Origin: Pisolithus tinctorius
Taxonomy: Eukaryota > Basidiomycota > Agaricomycetes > Boletales > Pisolithaceae
Length of the DNA: 64,000 bases
Assembly: GCA_024663395.1 (NCBI GenBank)
Contig: JANFAH010000035.1
Location: 124,001 to 188,000, forward strand
Reading direction: 5' to 3'
Shown: in pieces, positions 40,490 through 51,541 of the stretch
Numbering within the stretch: the first letter of the stretch is position 1
Layout of the letters: the number at the start of each line of letters is the position of its first letter
Notes under the pieces: model-generated
What the model saw: the letters and a program-made list of their open reading frames with translations, nothing else
The model's database searches: none
What the model was told of the DNA's origin: nothing
Program-made: the position numbers and the translations under genes

Positions 40490-43385
40490 TATAAAAATTC
40501 TTAGCACCCATGTACAGCATTCTGGTTTTTGATGTATCTCCCCCATTTCTGCAGATACTGATGCCATTCCCACCCACTTATAGTGCTCAGCCATGTGATC
40601 CTACCTTACAGAATTGGGAAAGATCCTCACACTCCACATGTTTCTACAGCACTCCCTCCAACAGACACTCATTTTGGTAATTCTTCTGATATGGCCAAAT
40701 CATTTTGCTTCACATGGCAGGAATGCAGTGGACCACTGGAGGGCCTTACAGCCCAGGCTGGTGGGGCACTCATACACCCAGGGAGCAGGCAGGGTACAGG
40801 ACCCCATGCTGATTAGATCAATTAGTCAAGCATAGTGAGTGCTACATAGGATGTAATCCTCAACACACTTAATCTGGAAAAAAAATCATTTCACTTGTCC
40901 CCTTTGCTAGGGACCATGGCTATGTACAGTGGCTCAAAAAAGCATCCCAATTTTGAGTGATTTTGGAAGGATTTGAGATTTATGAGAGAACCAGTAGGAA
41001 TCAGTTCCAACTCCTGCAGAACCAAAAATAGTATGAACTGGTGCCTTGACAACAAGGGCTAGTTCATATAATTTGGTTGCTATGGCACTGAGATATAACC
41101 AATTTAAAATGACATGTCATTGGGACACTTTTTTGAGCATGATGTTGTCAGTCATTATTTGGTAAATAACATAAGAATTTGACAACTTCTGAGGGATTTT
41201 TTGCTTCAACCTTACCTGATTACATAATGTACATAATTCTGAGCCATAAAAATGGCTTGGGTCCCACTCAGTTAACCCTACTTCACCATGAAATGCATTT
41301 TTGCCTCATCTAGAGCAAATATCCATCTTCTTTCTGAATCTGGCCTTTCTGCTGATCAAATCTCCTCTAAAACTGGTCTGGGGAGCTCTACTGTGACCAG
41401 GGTCATCAAAGAGTTCCAGTTAGATTAGGAAAACCTCAAAATGGGACATCCTTACCTGCTTTCTTCCACTGGCAGATGGAAAATAGTTGTTAGTGTGACC
41501 TCAAGGAGAACTGAAAATGCCATTCAGGCCACCCATATAATGTGATTGGCCCTTTCCTCTCCTCTCTCTTCCAAAACTGTTTGCAGTGTGCTCAATTTTG
41601 CATCCCTGAAGGCTGTAGTCAAGCAGGAACATTATCCTGCAAAGGCTTTCCTACCATTTTCAACACAATTTTCCTTCCTATCTGACCCAAACCTATTAAT
41701 CTTGGGTCCAAGTGACCAGATGACCCTATTCCAGTCCTCCAAGGACAAGATTTGGTGCTTAAGAGCAAAGGCAGGTCCCTGTTGGCTATGCTTGCCAGAT
41801 GAGTGTCCCCTCCTGCTTGACTAGAGCCTTCAGGGATGCAGAATTGAGCACACCAAAAACAGTTTTGAATGTGACAGGAGAGGAAAGGGGAGCACTTATT
41901 ATATGTGTGGCCTGGATCTCATTTTCAGCTCTTCCAGAGGTCGCACTAGAGACTATTCTCCTTCTGCCAGTAGAAGAAAGCTGGTGAGGATGTCCTAGTT
42001 TGATGTTTTCCTTGTCTAGCTGGAACTCTTTGATGACCCTGGTCACAGTAGAGCTCCCCAGACCAGTTTTAGAGGAGATTTGATCAGCAGAAAGGCCAGA
42101 TTCAGAAAGAAGATGGATATTTGCTCTAGATGAGGCAAAAATGCATTTCATGGTGAAGTAGGGTTAACTGAGTGGGACCCAAGCCATTTTTATGGCTCAG
42201 AATTATGTACATTATGTAATCAGGTAAGGTTGAAGCAAAAAATCCCTCAGAAGTTGTCAAATTCTTATGTTATTTACCAAATAATGACTGACAACATCAT
42301 GCTCAAAAAAGTGTCCCAATGACATGTCATTTTAAATTGGTTATATCTCAGTGCCATAGCAACCAAATTATATGAACTAGCCCTTGTTGTCAAGGCATCA
42401 GTTTGTACTATTTTTGGCTCTGCAGGAGTTTGAACTGATTCCTACTGGTTCTCTCATAAATTGTAAATCCTTCCAAAATCACCCAACATTGGGACACTTT
42501 TTTGAGCCACTGTATATTTACTAGGAATTCCTACTAGCTTCCATCCTGAAGCATCCTGGTACATCCCATCCTCATCCACCCCCTCTCAGCCCATCCAGCT
42601 TGGACAGCACATTCTTTTTGTCAGTACGACCTCCGGGAGGACGTTCTTTGGTTGCCTCAGGTCTGTCATTTGGTTAGAAAGGTCTTGTGTGGTCATTTCA
42701 GTCTCTCCAGTCCAAGAAGCATATGGATCCTTCCTCCATTCTCCCTGCAACATCTTCATACCAGTCTCTTCCATCATTCTTCCAAAATTGCAACAGCCAC
42801 AGTATAATTTACTGTTCTCCACTCTCCCTGATTGCATCCATGACAAGTATGATGCACATCTTGCCCTCTTGTTGCAAGATACAGCAGAGGATGCTCCCCC
42901 TCCATCCTCTCTTCCAACAGAGTCTCATTCATGAAGTTTGTATTTGCTTCACTGAGAGGCCAGTTGGGGGGAAAATGCAATGCCCTATGCTCTTGTCACC
43001 CCACAGACCCCCAAAGCTTGACCCCTTTTGACCCCTGACTCACACTGACCCCTTTTGGATGTACTATATTGGCATCAGATCAGTACTGCCTCTCTGTCAT
43101 CCCACCTTGGCCTAGAAGGAATCTCTTTGAGATGTGACATGCACAGCTTCCTCCTAATGTGATTCTGGTGTGCTTACTTGGTTTCTGACATAGCTTGACT
43201 CATATTTTGAAATTCTGACTGTCCTTGACTCACCTATTGCCAAAACTTACAATCCTTTGACTTTGCTTACTGATTCTTTGCCTTTTGGCTTATTTATCCT
43301 TACCAATGCTCACCAATGCTTTCTAAGTCTATTACCCACCACTTACAATCCTTACTTATCAGTTACCAATCACTTACCATGTTAC
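40490..43385 (+). repeat. Decayed retroelement-like unit, copy A (interrupted by foldback element 1)
   Basis: From TATAAAAATTCTTAGCACCC to about the TTACCAATCACTTACC block the sequence matches 52465-55155 in direct orientation. After the shared internal part there is a G-rich tract near 42965, then sequence beginning near CCCTATGCTC...GTCACCCCACAGACCC. This is consistent with the 3' internal region, polypurine tract and LTR of an old LTR retroelement. A 1586-bp foldback element occupies 40927-42512. The unit is CpG-free and no protein can be read. LTR status is inference; terminal repeats and a target duplication were not established. Confidence 0.55.
40927..42512. mobile_element. Foldback element 1: inverted pair of Tc1-type transposase 5' ends
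   Basis: Starts CAGTGGCTCAAAAAAG and ends in CTTTTTTGAGCCACTG, flanked by TA on both sides (40925-40926, 42513-42514). Two arms of about 700 bp (40927-41629 and 41810-42512) are collinear inverted copies around a spacer of 180 bp. Each arm carries the start of a transposase read inward (ATG at 41288 on + and 42151 on -): LLSESGLSADQISSKTGLGS followed by STVTRVIKEFQLD, a helix-turn-helix of the Tc1 group. The spacer extends only the left copy, as far as a motif resembling the first catalytic Asp. No full transposase is present, so it is non-autonomous. Copy B of the host repeat lacks the insertion and shows the empty site GCTATG-TA-TATTTAC. Confidence 0.85.
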
Positions 43386-43394
43386 ATCATGGAA

Positions 43395-44260
43395 TGTCAT
43401 GTGGACAACTGGGGGGCAATTGTCAACTGTGCATCAACATGGACAGTGGCATGTGCTGCTTGTATGTATATTGACATTGCTGTTGTTGGCAACAATGCTG
43501 CTATTAGCTATGACTTTATTTGGTGAGAGTATACACTTGAGTGTGTGACTGAGCAGAATGATTTTAGTGATGGGTCAGTGTACCCTAGAGGGCCTTTGTT
43601 GGTATGTTGTGCAAGCTCTGTTCAGGAGTTTGTGGAACAGTACCCATTCCTGGTGCTAAAGGATTTGAAATCTATCATGGACCATCACAATGTGGTTTTG
43701 CATGGTTGCTTGCACCATCAGATGTGTGTGGATGCCCTTTGGGGTCATGAATGTACTGCTACTTGTATGATGCTACTATATGTACATGTTTTGACAGTTA
43801 AAGCATGCCCAGCAAGGAAGATGCCTTGCTCCAGTACTGCAGGCAGCCACTTCATTGGATAGCAGTGTCACAGACACCAAAGCTGTGCAAAGAAGTGTTA
43901 CACAGGCTTGATAAGAGCAAACCATAACAACAAGAGATGAGGAGCCCACAGCTTATCCCCCTATCAGAACAATGAATGAAAAATTAGACATTGTCTGTGA
44001 TTGGCAGAGTCATATGTCACCACAGAGTCTTGAAGAAGGAGTCTGCACTGTTTGTGCACAAATGTTTCCTTGTAACAAACTTTCTGATATCTATCCATCT
44101 AAAGAAATACTTTCCATACTACAGAATGACTGGTTACCTGTTGATTGTTGCCTGCAGACATACAATATAGAAAAATATTGCAGTGCAATTCTTTGCCCCC
44201 ACAAGATGTGTTGTTTGTCTGATATTGCTGAGGTGTGGACATGTACTGCTTGTCACAAGG
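43395..44260 (+). pseudogene. Decayed Helitron Rep/helicase gene, 5' part (split by the chromovirus)
   Basis: The reading matches the better preserved Helitron at 60.27-61.1 kb: SVYPRGPLLVCCASSVQEFV, then GVCTVCAQMFPCNKLSD, then YNIEKYCSAILCPHKMC. It stops at the retrotransposon insertion and resumes at 52026. CpG sites present in the younger copy are TG or CA here. For example, a CGA around 60346 of the younger copy is a TGA at about 43523. Dead copy. Confidence 0.8.
44256..44260. repeat. Target-site duplication, left (CAAGG)
   Basis: Five bases CAAGG directly before the 5' LTR, repeated at 52026-52030 directly after the 3' LTR. Removing the element and one copy restores a Helitron-like reading. 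Confidence 0.95.
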
Positions 44261-44744
44261 TGTCATATACCAAGAAGCCACAGTTCGGTCTTAGGTTCTG
44301 AATGCCAGGTCAATGCCGAACGCTGAAAACAAGGTCTGTTCCTTACTATACTTTTCTAGTTAGCCTTTGTACCACCCTCGCTTATGCCGAGGCAGTGTCT
44401 GTCTTCGGCTCTCCGATCCCTGCCTTCTCGTTTAACCTCTAGTTAGTTCCTTGCACAGCTATTTAGTCTTCACCGGTAACCCCGGTCTTCAGGTTGCCGG
44501 TCTTCGGTATATATACTCTACATATGTTGTACTTAGTTCCTCAGTCTGAATATCAACTTAGTTCACCCCAAGTACCCAGCTTAAGCCCGAGTTGACTCTC
44601 AGCTTTCGCTCCTGATCCCCCTCAGCTTTCTCTGACCTCAACCCAGCTTGCGCAAGGGTCTAGCACATGAGCTAAGACCAAGGGTTGTTGCCCCTGGCGC
44701 TCAGCCTTCAGCCTTCGACCCCCGTCCCAGTCACGGACTTAACA
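44261..44744 (+). repeat. 5' LTR of the chromovirus
   Basis: Begins TGTCATATACCAAG and ends CGGACTTAACA. It contains TATATATACTC near 44510 as a likely TATA region. It aligns without gaps to the 3' LTR; by hand I count about 25 differences, all transitions and all at CpG sites in one or the other copy. Confidence 0.95.
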
Positions 44745-44784
44745 GTATATTCAGACTTCCACTTGTGCAAGTCACTCACCACCC

Positions 44785-46155
44785 ATGACCAGAACTCGCA
44801 CCCAAGCTCAAGCAGACCGCGCTTTAGAATCCGCCTCTGCCTCGAGACCAACCCAACCCGAAACCTCAGACGACCTTCGCTGCCAGTCAGCCCTCAGTTC
44901 CCTCGCCAGTCACCGCCGGACTTCTGTGGTCATGCAGCAGTTCCAAGGATTCTCAGCCCATTGTTCCGGTACTGCACCGGCTTCCAACAATCGAGGTACA
45001 CCAACACCAGCCAGTCGTCGACCTCCTGCTCCCTTTGGTAACCCCGGAGGTGATGGTGATGACGACCTGGATGACTCTGACCATCACTCCAGTGATGACG
45101 ACAATGATAACAACGACAATCCTTTCGGACCTAATCCCGAGGAAGGTGAACATGAGGAAACTGAAGGAAACCTACAGCTAAGGGTCTTAGACAGCCTCGC
45201 CAGGGCCATACAGTCCCTTGCCTGGTCTTCCCACCGAGACACCGAAGGAAGCTCAGGATCAGCCAAGGTCCAAGGGCCAGACACCTTCGACGGCACCGAC
45301 CCAAAGAAGCTCTGACAATTCCTCGTCCAGTGCGAGTTAACTTTCCAGAACAAACCCCGAACCTTCCGCAATGACCGCCAAAAGGTAACCTTCGCTCAAT
45401 CCTACCTCAAGGGAATGGCACTTGAATGGTTTGAGCCAGACCTTCTTCTCACTGGTGAACCTGAGGACCCACCCCTGTGGATGGACAGCTGGCGTGAGTT
45501 TGTCATTGAACTCCAGTTGACCTTCGGTCCCCATGACCTGGTAGCAGAAGCCAAGAACCAGCTCGACCACCTAACCATGAAAGAAACCCACTGCATCAAT
45601 AAATACATGGTCGAGTTCAATAGGCTAGCTACCCAGGTCCGGGGATACAGCGACGGGGCTCTCCGCCACTTCTTCTATGCTGGTCTCCCCGACCGAATCA
45701 AAGACGAGATAAGCTGGGTAGGCAAACCCTGCACCCTTGAAGACCTTCGCCGTCTAGCTCAGGACATAGATGCCCGCTACTGGGAACAATGCGAGGAGGT
45801 CCAATGCCAGAACCGGTCTTCTGGTAACCAGAACTTGTCAAAGACCAGCAATAGAGACTCAAACACCGACAAAGGGAAAACCTTGGCATCCAACACCTCC
45901 CAGTCCCCTGCTACACCAAAGACCAGCAGTACCAACGCCAGGTCTTCAAAGCCCGAAACAGCCAGCAACAAACTCGGCAAGGACGGAAAGTTAACAGCTG
46001 CCGAGCGAAAGCAACGTTTTGACCTAAAGCTCTGCATGTTCTGTGGAGGGGATGGTCACGTAGCCAAGGAATGCCCCAAGAAGGTGGCCAAAGCTAGAGC
46101 AGCTGCGGCAGCTCTGGAAGCCACACTGGAGGCCTCCACTGAGGCAAAAAAATAG
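44785..46155 (+). pseudogene. gag gene of the chromovirus
   Basis: ATG at 44785 (MTRTRTQAQADRALES). An acidic Asp/Asn-rich linker is followed by the capsid-like retrotransposon gag domain (LKGMALEWFEPDLLL and MDSWREFVIELQLTFGP) and one zinc knuckle CMFCGGDGHVAKEC near 46035. A single in-frame TGA at 45313-45315 separates the two halves, in a position where Arg (CGA) is expected. Otherwise the frame is open to 46155. Confidence 0.9.
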
Positions 46156-46208
46156 TCGGTGGTCCTCAGAACCTCGCACACCCCAAGGACCACGTTGACT
46201 CCAGTGGT

Positions 46209-49200
46209 GTGCTCTCGGGGGTTAAGCTCAACGCGTCCGCTCTTTGTAACCCGAATAGTCTTATGCCTACCATTTCTCTAGCATCCTACGACGAGCCGGC
46301 ATTCCCAGTACTTGTCGACTCCGGCTCTATGCACTGTTTTATAGATATAAAGTTTGCAAATAAAATCTCTGTTCCCCTTTACTCCATCCCGCCGGTCCAG
46401 CTTCGGCTGTTTGACAGCACGTCCAACTCGGTCATCACCCAGGCAGCAGACCTCGTCTTCGTTTTTCCCTCCAGCGATGCAACCCCGGTCACCCTCTATG
46501 CAACCCCGCTGGACTCCGAGTGCAAGGCAGTCTTAGGATACAACTGGCTCACCCAACACAATCCATTGATTGACTGGGTCTCAAGCAGTATTAGATTCCA
46601 GACGCCTGTACAACGAGTGCCAGACCCCCCGACATCACCCCCTGGCCCCGAGCCTTTGGCTCCCGGACCAACCACCCTCGGCTCTAACAAGCATCTGACC
46701 CTGCAATTAGAGAAACTGGTTGCACCGGGCTTGACTTGCCCACCTATCGCCTTCATCAATGCTGCAGCCTATGTCCGGGCATGTAAACTTGAAGGGTCTT
46801 CTCAGTTCAGCCTCCAGCTTCATCCCTTGGCCCTCACCTCTCTTTGGTCTTCAAAAGTAGAAGACACACCGAACCTCTCCGGCGTTCCACCGGAGTACCA
46901 TGAGTACACCGACGTGTTCAGTAAATCCAAAGCCACTACCCTAGCACCCCACTGAGAACACAATCTTAAAATTGAGCTGGAAGGAGACTCATCACCACCC
47001 CTCGGCCCTATCTACTCCCTGTCACCAGTAGAGCTTGAAGCTCTCTGGGCCTTCCTAGACGAGCATCTGACTACCGGGTTCATCCGACCGACCTCTTCCC
47101 CCACGGAGCGCCGGTCCTCTTTGTCAAGAAGAAGGATGGCTCCCTTCGGCTTTGTGTCAACTTCCGGGGCTTGAACAAGATCACCAAAAAGGACTGGTAC
47201 CCACTCCCCCTCATCACCGACCTCCTGGACTCGCCATCCCAGGCCAAGGTTTACACCAAAATCGACCTCAGGCATGTGTATCACCTAGTCCGGATTGCCG
47301 ATGGTGATGAGTGGAAGACCGTGTTCTGCACTCGGTATGGTTCCTTTGAGTGGCTTGTCATGCCCTTCGGTCTATCCAATGCCCTGGTGGCATTCCAACG
47401 CTTCGTCAACACAGTGTTCGCCGACCTCCTAGACGTGTGCATCGTGGTCTACCTGGACAACATACTCATCTACTCCAACGATGAGAACTCGCACCAGCAG
47501 CATGTTAAAGAGGTCCTGCGCCGACTCCGGAAACATGGCCTGTATGCCAAACTGGAAAAATGTGAGTTCCATTCCGAATCGGTAGAATACCTAGGCTACT
47601 GCCTTTCGCCGACCGGCCTCACCATGTCCGGTGAAAAGATCAAAGCTGTCTGCGACTGGCTTGAGCCCCGGAAGGTCAAGGACATCCAATCCTTCCTGGG
47701 CTTTGCCAACTTCTACTGATGCTTCATCTACAACTACTCAGACATCGTCGTCCCCTTGACCCACCTCACACGAAAAAACATACCCTGGAACTTCTCCGAG
47801 GAGTGCCGATCGGCCTTCAACAAGCTCAAAGAAGCTTTCACCACCGCTCCTGTCCTTACTCACTTTGTTCCCGGTGCTCAACTCACAGTGGAAACCAATG
47901 CCTCAGACTATGCCATTGCTGGCATACTGTCCATTACCAGTGAAGACAACCAACTTCGCCTGGTCGCCTTTTACTCCCGAACACTGTCTGCGCCGGAGCT
48001 CAACTATGACACCCACAATAAGGAGCTGCTCGCTATCTTTGAAGCCTTCTGGGCCTGGAGACACTACTTGGAGGGTGCCCCTCTACCCATTGATGTGGTC
48101 ACTGACCACAAGAACCTAGAGTACTTCTCGACCTCTAAGGTACTCACACGCTGGCAAGCCCGGTGGTCCAAGTACTTGTCACAGTTCAACCTCGTCATCT
48201 GTTTCTGCCCGGGTAAGCTCGGTGCCAAGCCTGACGCTCTCACTAGACGATGGGATGTCTACCCCAAAGAGGGGGATAGGGGCTATGCCCAGGCAAACCC
48301 CCACAACCTCTGACTGGTGTTCACACAAGAACAGTTGGTCTTGGCTCTCTGCACCACATGCTTGGAGTACCCCGTACTACGTGCCAGCCTTCTAATGGAC
48401 GTAGAGCAACTCCACAACGAAATACTCGCCGCACTACCCTCAGACCCACTATCCCAACACTGACTCACAGACACCTCCAACCCTCGGTGGTCGGTTGACA
48501 GCACCAGTCTGCTACGCCTTGATAACCGGATCTATGTACCAGATGTCAACGACCTTCGGCTCAAGGTCCTTCGGTACAAGCATGATCACCCGCTGTCAGG
48601 ACACTTCGGCCAGAATCGGACATTGGAACTGATCCGGCAAGAGTACACCTGGCCCAGCGTCCGCACCTTCATCAAAGAGTACGTGAAGTCCTGCACTATG
48701 TGCGCAAGAGCCAAAACACCCAGACACTGACCATATGGCACCCTGAAACAACTGCCGATACCAGAAAAGCCATGGAATTCCATTTCTATGGATTTCATTG
48801 AGCACCTACCAGCATCCGATGGTCACACCGCTATCCTGGTGGTCGTGGACCAACTATCCAAGCAGGCTGTGTTCATACCCACCCACGACACTATTACCTC
48901 CCCCGAGCTTGCTAAGCTCTTCCTACTCCATGTCTTCTCAAAACACGGTGTCCCAGCACATGTAACCTCTGACCGAGGCTCTGAATTCGTCTTGCACTTC
49001 TTCCGGTCCTTGGGTAAAGCGCTGGATATGCGCCTACATTTCACTTCTGGATACCACCCGGAAGGAGATGGCCAGACTGAACAAACAAACCAGACCTTGG
49101 AACAGTACCTCCGGGTATATTGCAACTACCAACAGGACAACTGGGCCGAGTTTGCCTACAACAATGCCCTGAGTGCTACCACCGGTGTTTCCCCTTTCTT

Positions 49201-49840
49201 CGCCAACAAGGGCTACCACCCTAACCTCTCGGTCTTCCCCAAAAGGGACTTGTCCTCGGCACGGGCTAGGGACTATGCTGTGGACCTAGACGAACTACAC
49301 CAGTTCCTACAAGAAGAGATGGCACTAGCCCAAACTAGATACCAAGGTCCGGCAGATGCGAAAAGGCTACCAGCGCCTGAGATCAACCTCAGCGACCAGG
49401 TCTATGTCAAAGCCAAGTACTTCCGGACCACAAGACCATCACAGAAACTCGCAGACAAGAACCCAGGCCCCTACTCGGTGATAGCCCAGTCTGGCACCCA
49501 CTCATTCACCCTTCGTCTCCCAGACTCCATGCATGCAGTACACCTGGTGTTCCATGTGTCACAACTAGAACCGGCGCACCCAAATGTCATCCCAAACCGA
49601 ACACAGCCACCACCGGTTGAGGTGGACGGCAAACTGGAATATGAGATCGCCGAGATCCTTGACTCAAAGGTGGACCGACGATGAAAGTGCAAACTACAGT
49701 ACTTGGTGCGCTGGGCTGGCTATGAGGGCACTGACAAGGAAACATCCTGGCTGCTGGCCACTGAGCTGGGCAATGCCGAGGACCTACTCGCGGCTTTCCA
49801 CGCCAGTTATCCCAGTAAACCCGGACTGACCTCTAGCTGA
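46209..49840 (+). pseudogene. pol gene of the chromovirus (protease-RT-RNase H-integrase-chromodomain)
   Basis: Order of domains: aspartic protease with VDSGSMHCFID near 46315; reverse transcriptase from about 46970 ([28 protein letters not shown]); RNase H from about 47760; integrase with the H-H-C-C finger at about 48570-48710 and the DDE core from 48788 (MDFIEHLP, TSDRGSEFV, GQTEQTNQTLEQYL); chromodomain LQYLVRWAGYEGTDKETSWL near 49700. Damage: TGA stops at 46953, 47717, 48311, 48461, 48728 and 49682; loss of one C in a C-run near 47100 (frame change); RT box reading YLDN (codon 47459-47461) where YLDD is needed; RNase H reading ETNASDY (codon 47897-47899) where Asp is expected. Domain content places it with chromoviruses related to MarY1-type elements of mushrooms. 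Confidence 0.92.
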
Positions 49841-49973
49841 AACAACCATCTACACTTCCTCTTCTCTCCTCCTTCCTTCTCTTACTATAGCAGGATAGTT
49901 GATGCATTAAAAAAGAAAGATATATATACACAGTATTTACATTTACATCGGCATTCGGCTCAGGCCAGCGTAC
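49841..49973. other. Spacer between pol and the antisense ORF
   Basis: A short AT-rich stretch with TATATATACAC near 49920. It probably holds the 3' end signals for the antisense ORF and part of the element's 3' untranslated region. Confidence 0.35.
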
Positions 49974-51401
49974 TCACTTGGAATCCCCCTCGAACACCTC
50001 CCCCTCACTCGTCTGAAGCTCCTTGTCCTCCCCACTCTCTGACCCGGACCACCGACCCTTCATGTGCACGTCCTCAGGCCGGCGCATGATCCTCTCGTCC
50101 AACTCCACCCCCACTCCCTTGTGATCCGACTGGAGGCTCTCGAGCTCCAGGGCTGCCACATCCGAGTGCAGCTCTTCACTGGACTTGGACGCTGGGGGGG
50201 TCGGACGAAGGATGAACTCGAACTCACCCAGCAAGTCACCTAGCCAGCTGTTGAACCGGCACTGGGTCTCCCTCCTGGCTCGCATTTCCACGGTCTGACG
50301 GTCGATAACAGCTGCAATCAGCTCGAAACCCTTGGTCACCACCACAACCAAAGGGTCGGAGGAGGCGGTAGTGGATGCTACCACTCCCAAGGGGCCGGCT
50401 TCTGACTCACCGGGCACCCCAGACCCTGCTCGAATGACTTTTCTCTTCTCCCCAGCCCTTGGTGATGTAGTGTCCTCCAGCGCCTGCTTCTTCCCAGACT
50501 TTGCCCCAGTCTCCTCAACCTCCAGCTCTACTCCCTCGGGCAACTCACACCTGACCTTCATCTCAGTGCACCGGTTGCACGTCCTCTTCTTGCGCTTACT
50601 CTGTTGCGTGCGACTGAAGGTGCATGACACCCGCCCCTTTTCGCACTGTTTGCACAACCCGGTGCCCGCAGCACTGGTACCCTTGTCCCATGCCTTGCCC
50701 TTCGGCTCCCCTGCTTTCTGCTGCGCCCGGTGTAGGGAATGTAATTTCCCTACTAGGGGAATTGTTTTATTTTGTTCATTTTATTTAGTTTTGATTCTAG
50801 GTGTTTTGTCTGCTAGTGGTACTTAGAATTTCGCATTTTGGTTGCTTAGTCAGCACTACCTAGTACTGGATGTAGTTAGTTTTTTTTAAAAACAATAGAC
50901 GAGTTACCAGAGACGAGAGACGAGTTTGAGCAGGTTGTTCCCTGCACCAAGACAGCCTCAGAAGCCTTCAGACGACTACCAGGATCCTTGCCTAGGCTAT
51001 AGAAGCCCCTTTTGGCCTACTCATTCCCCTCAGATAATCCATCACCCAGTCCTCATCCTCTTTAAATCTAATTTCCTACACCAGGCCTCCTGTTCCTGGC
51101 GTTTGGCCTTCAACCGCTCCTGCTCTTTCCTCTTGGCCTCTAACCGCTCCCTTTCACGCCATTCGGCTTCCACCCGCTCCCTCTCGCGCTGCTCTGCCTC
51201 TAGTTGCTCCCTCTCGAGCCTCTCTGCCTCGAGCTGGGCAGCCTCTTCCCTCGCAGCCTTGTGCCGCTTGCGCTCAGCCATCTTAGCCCGAATGTTGGCT
51301 TCTTCGTCATCACTGGTAATCTGGAGCTTGGGTGTGGTGGCCTTCTGGAGACCAGATGGGTCGTTGGATTTGCGTGGAGAGACTTGACGAATAGAAGACA
51401 T
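49974..51401 (-). pseudogene. Antisense ORF of the retrotransposon: coiled-coil plus Cys-cluster protein, split by a solo LTR
   Basis: Reads leftward from ATG 51401 ([19 protein letters not shown]), with a long Arg/Glu/Gln coiled coil ([13 protein letters not shown] repeats) down to 51081. It is then interrupted by a 350-bp LTR-like insert and resumes from 50730 to the stop at 49974. The second part has paired cysteine clusters (LCKQCEKGRVSC, then TCNRCTEMKVRC), reminiscent of a zinc-cluster, and an acidic Ser-rich C-terminus. I recall related antisense proteins in other mushroom gypsy elements; their role is not known. Part 2 lists this as worth checking. Confidence 0.7.
50731..51080. mobile_element. 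Solo-LTR-like insertion nested in the antisense ORF
   Basis: A 350-bp AT-rich segment starting TGTAGGGAATG and ending TTTCCTACA, that is TGTAGG...CCTACA at the borders. It interrupts a frame that otherwise continues. Flanking five bases are CCCGG on the left and CCAGG on the right, an imperfect target duplication. Its base composition differs strongly from the surrounding GC-rich element. Confidence 0.6.
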
Positions 51402-51528
51402 GATGGAGGATCGGGGAAAAGCAGTCTTCGCTAAGACACACCTTTTTAACCCCGGGGAACACGTGTTCTACCGACGCGGCAACTGCTGACCTCGTGTACC
51501 TTAGGGCAGGTCTCAAGGGCTCGACCCT

Positions 51529-51541
51529 AAGGGGGGGATAC
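51529..51541 (+). promoter_or_regulatory. Polypurine tract of the chromovirus
   Basis: AAGGGGGGGATAC directly precedes the 3' LTR, the expected position for plus-strand priming. Confidence 0.75.

Noticed and set aside
44745..44784. tRNA primer binding site after the 5' LTR
   Set aside because: The sequence GTATATTCAGAC does not match a tRNA 3' end I can recognise; self-priming is possible but unproven, so no feature was called.
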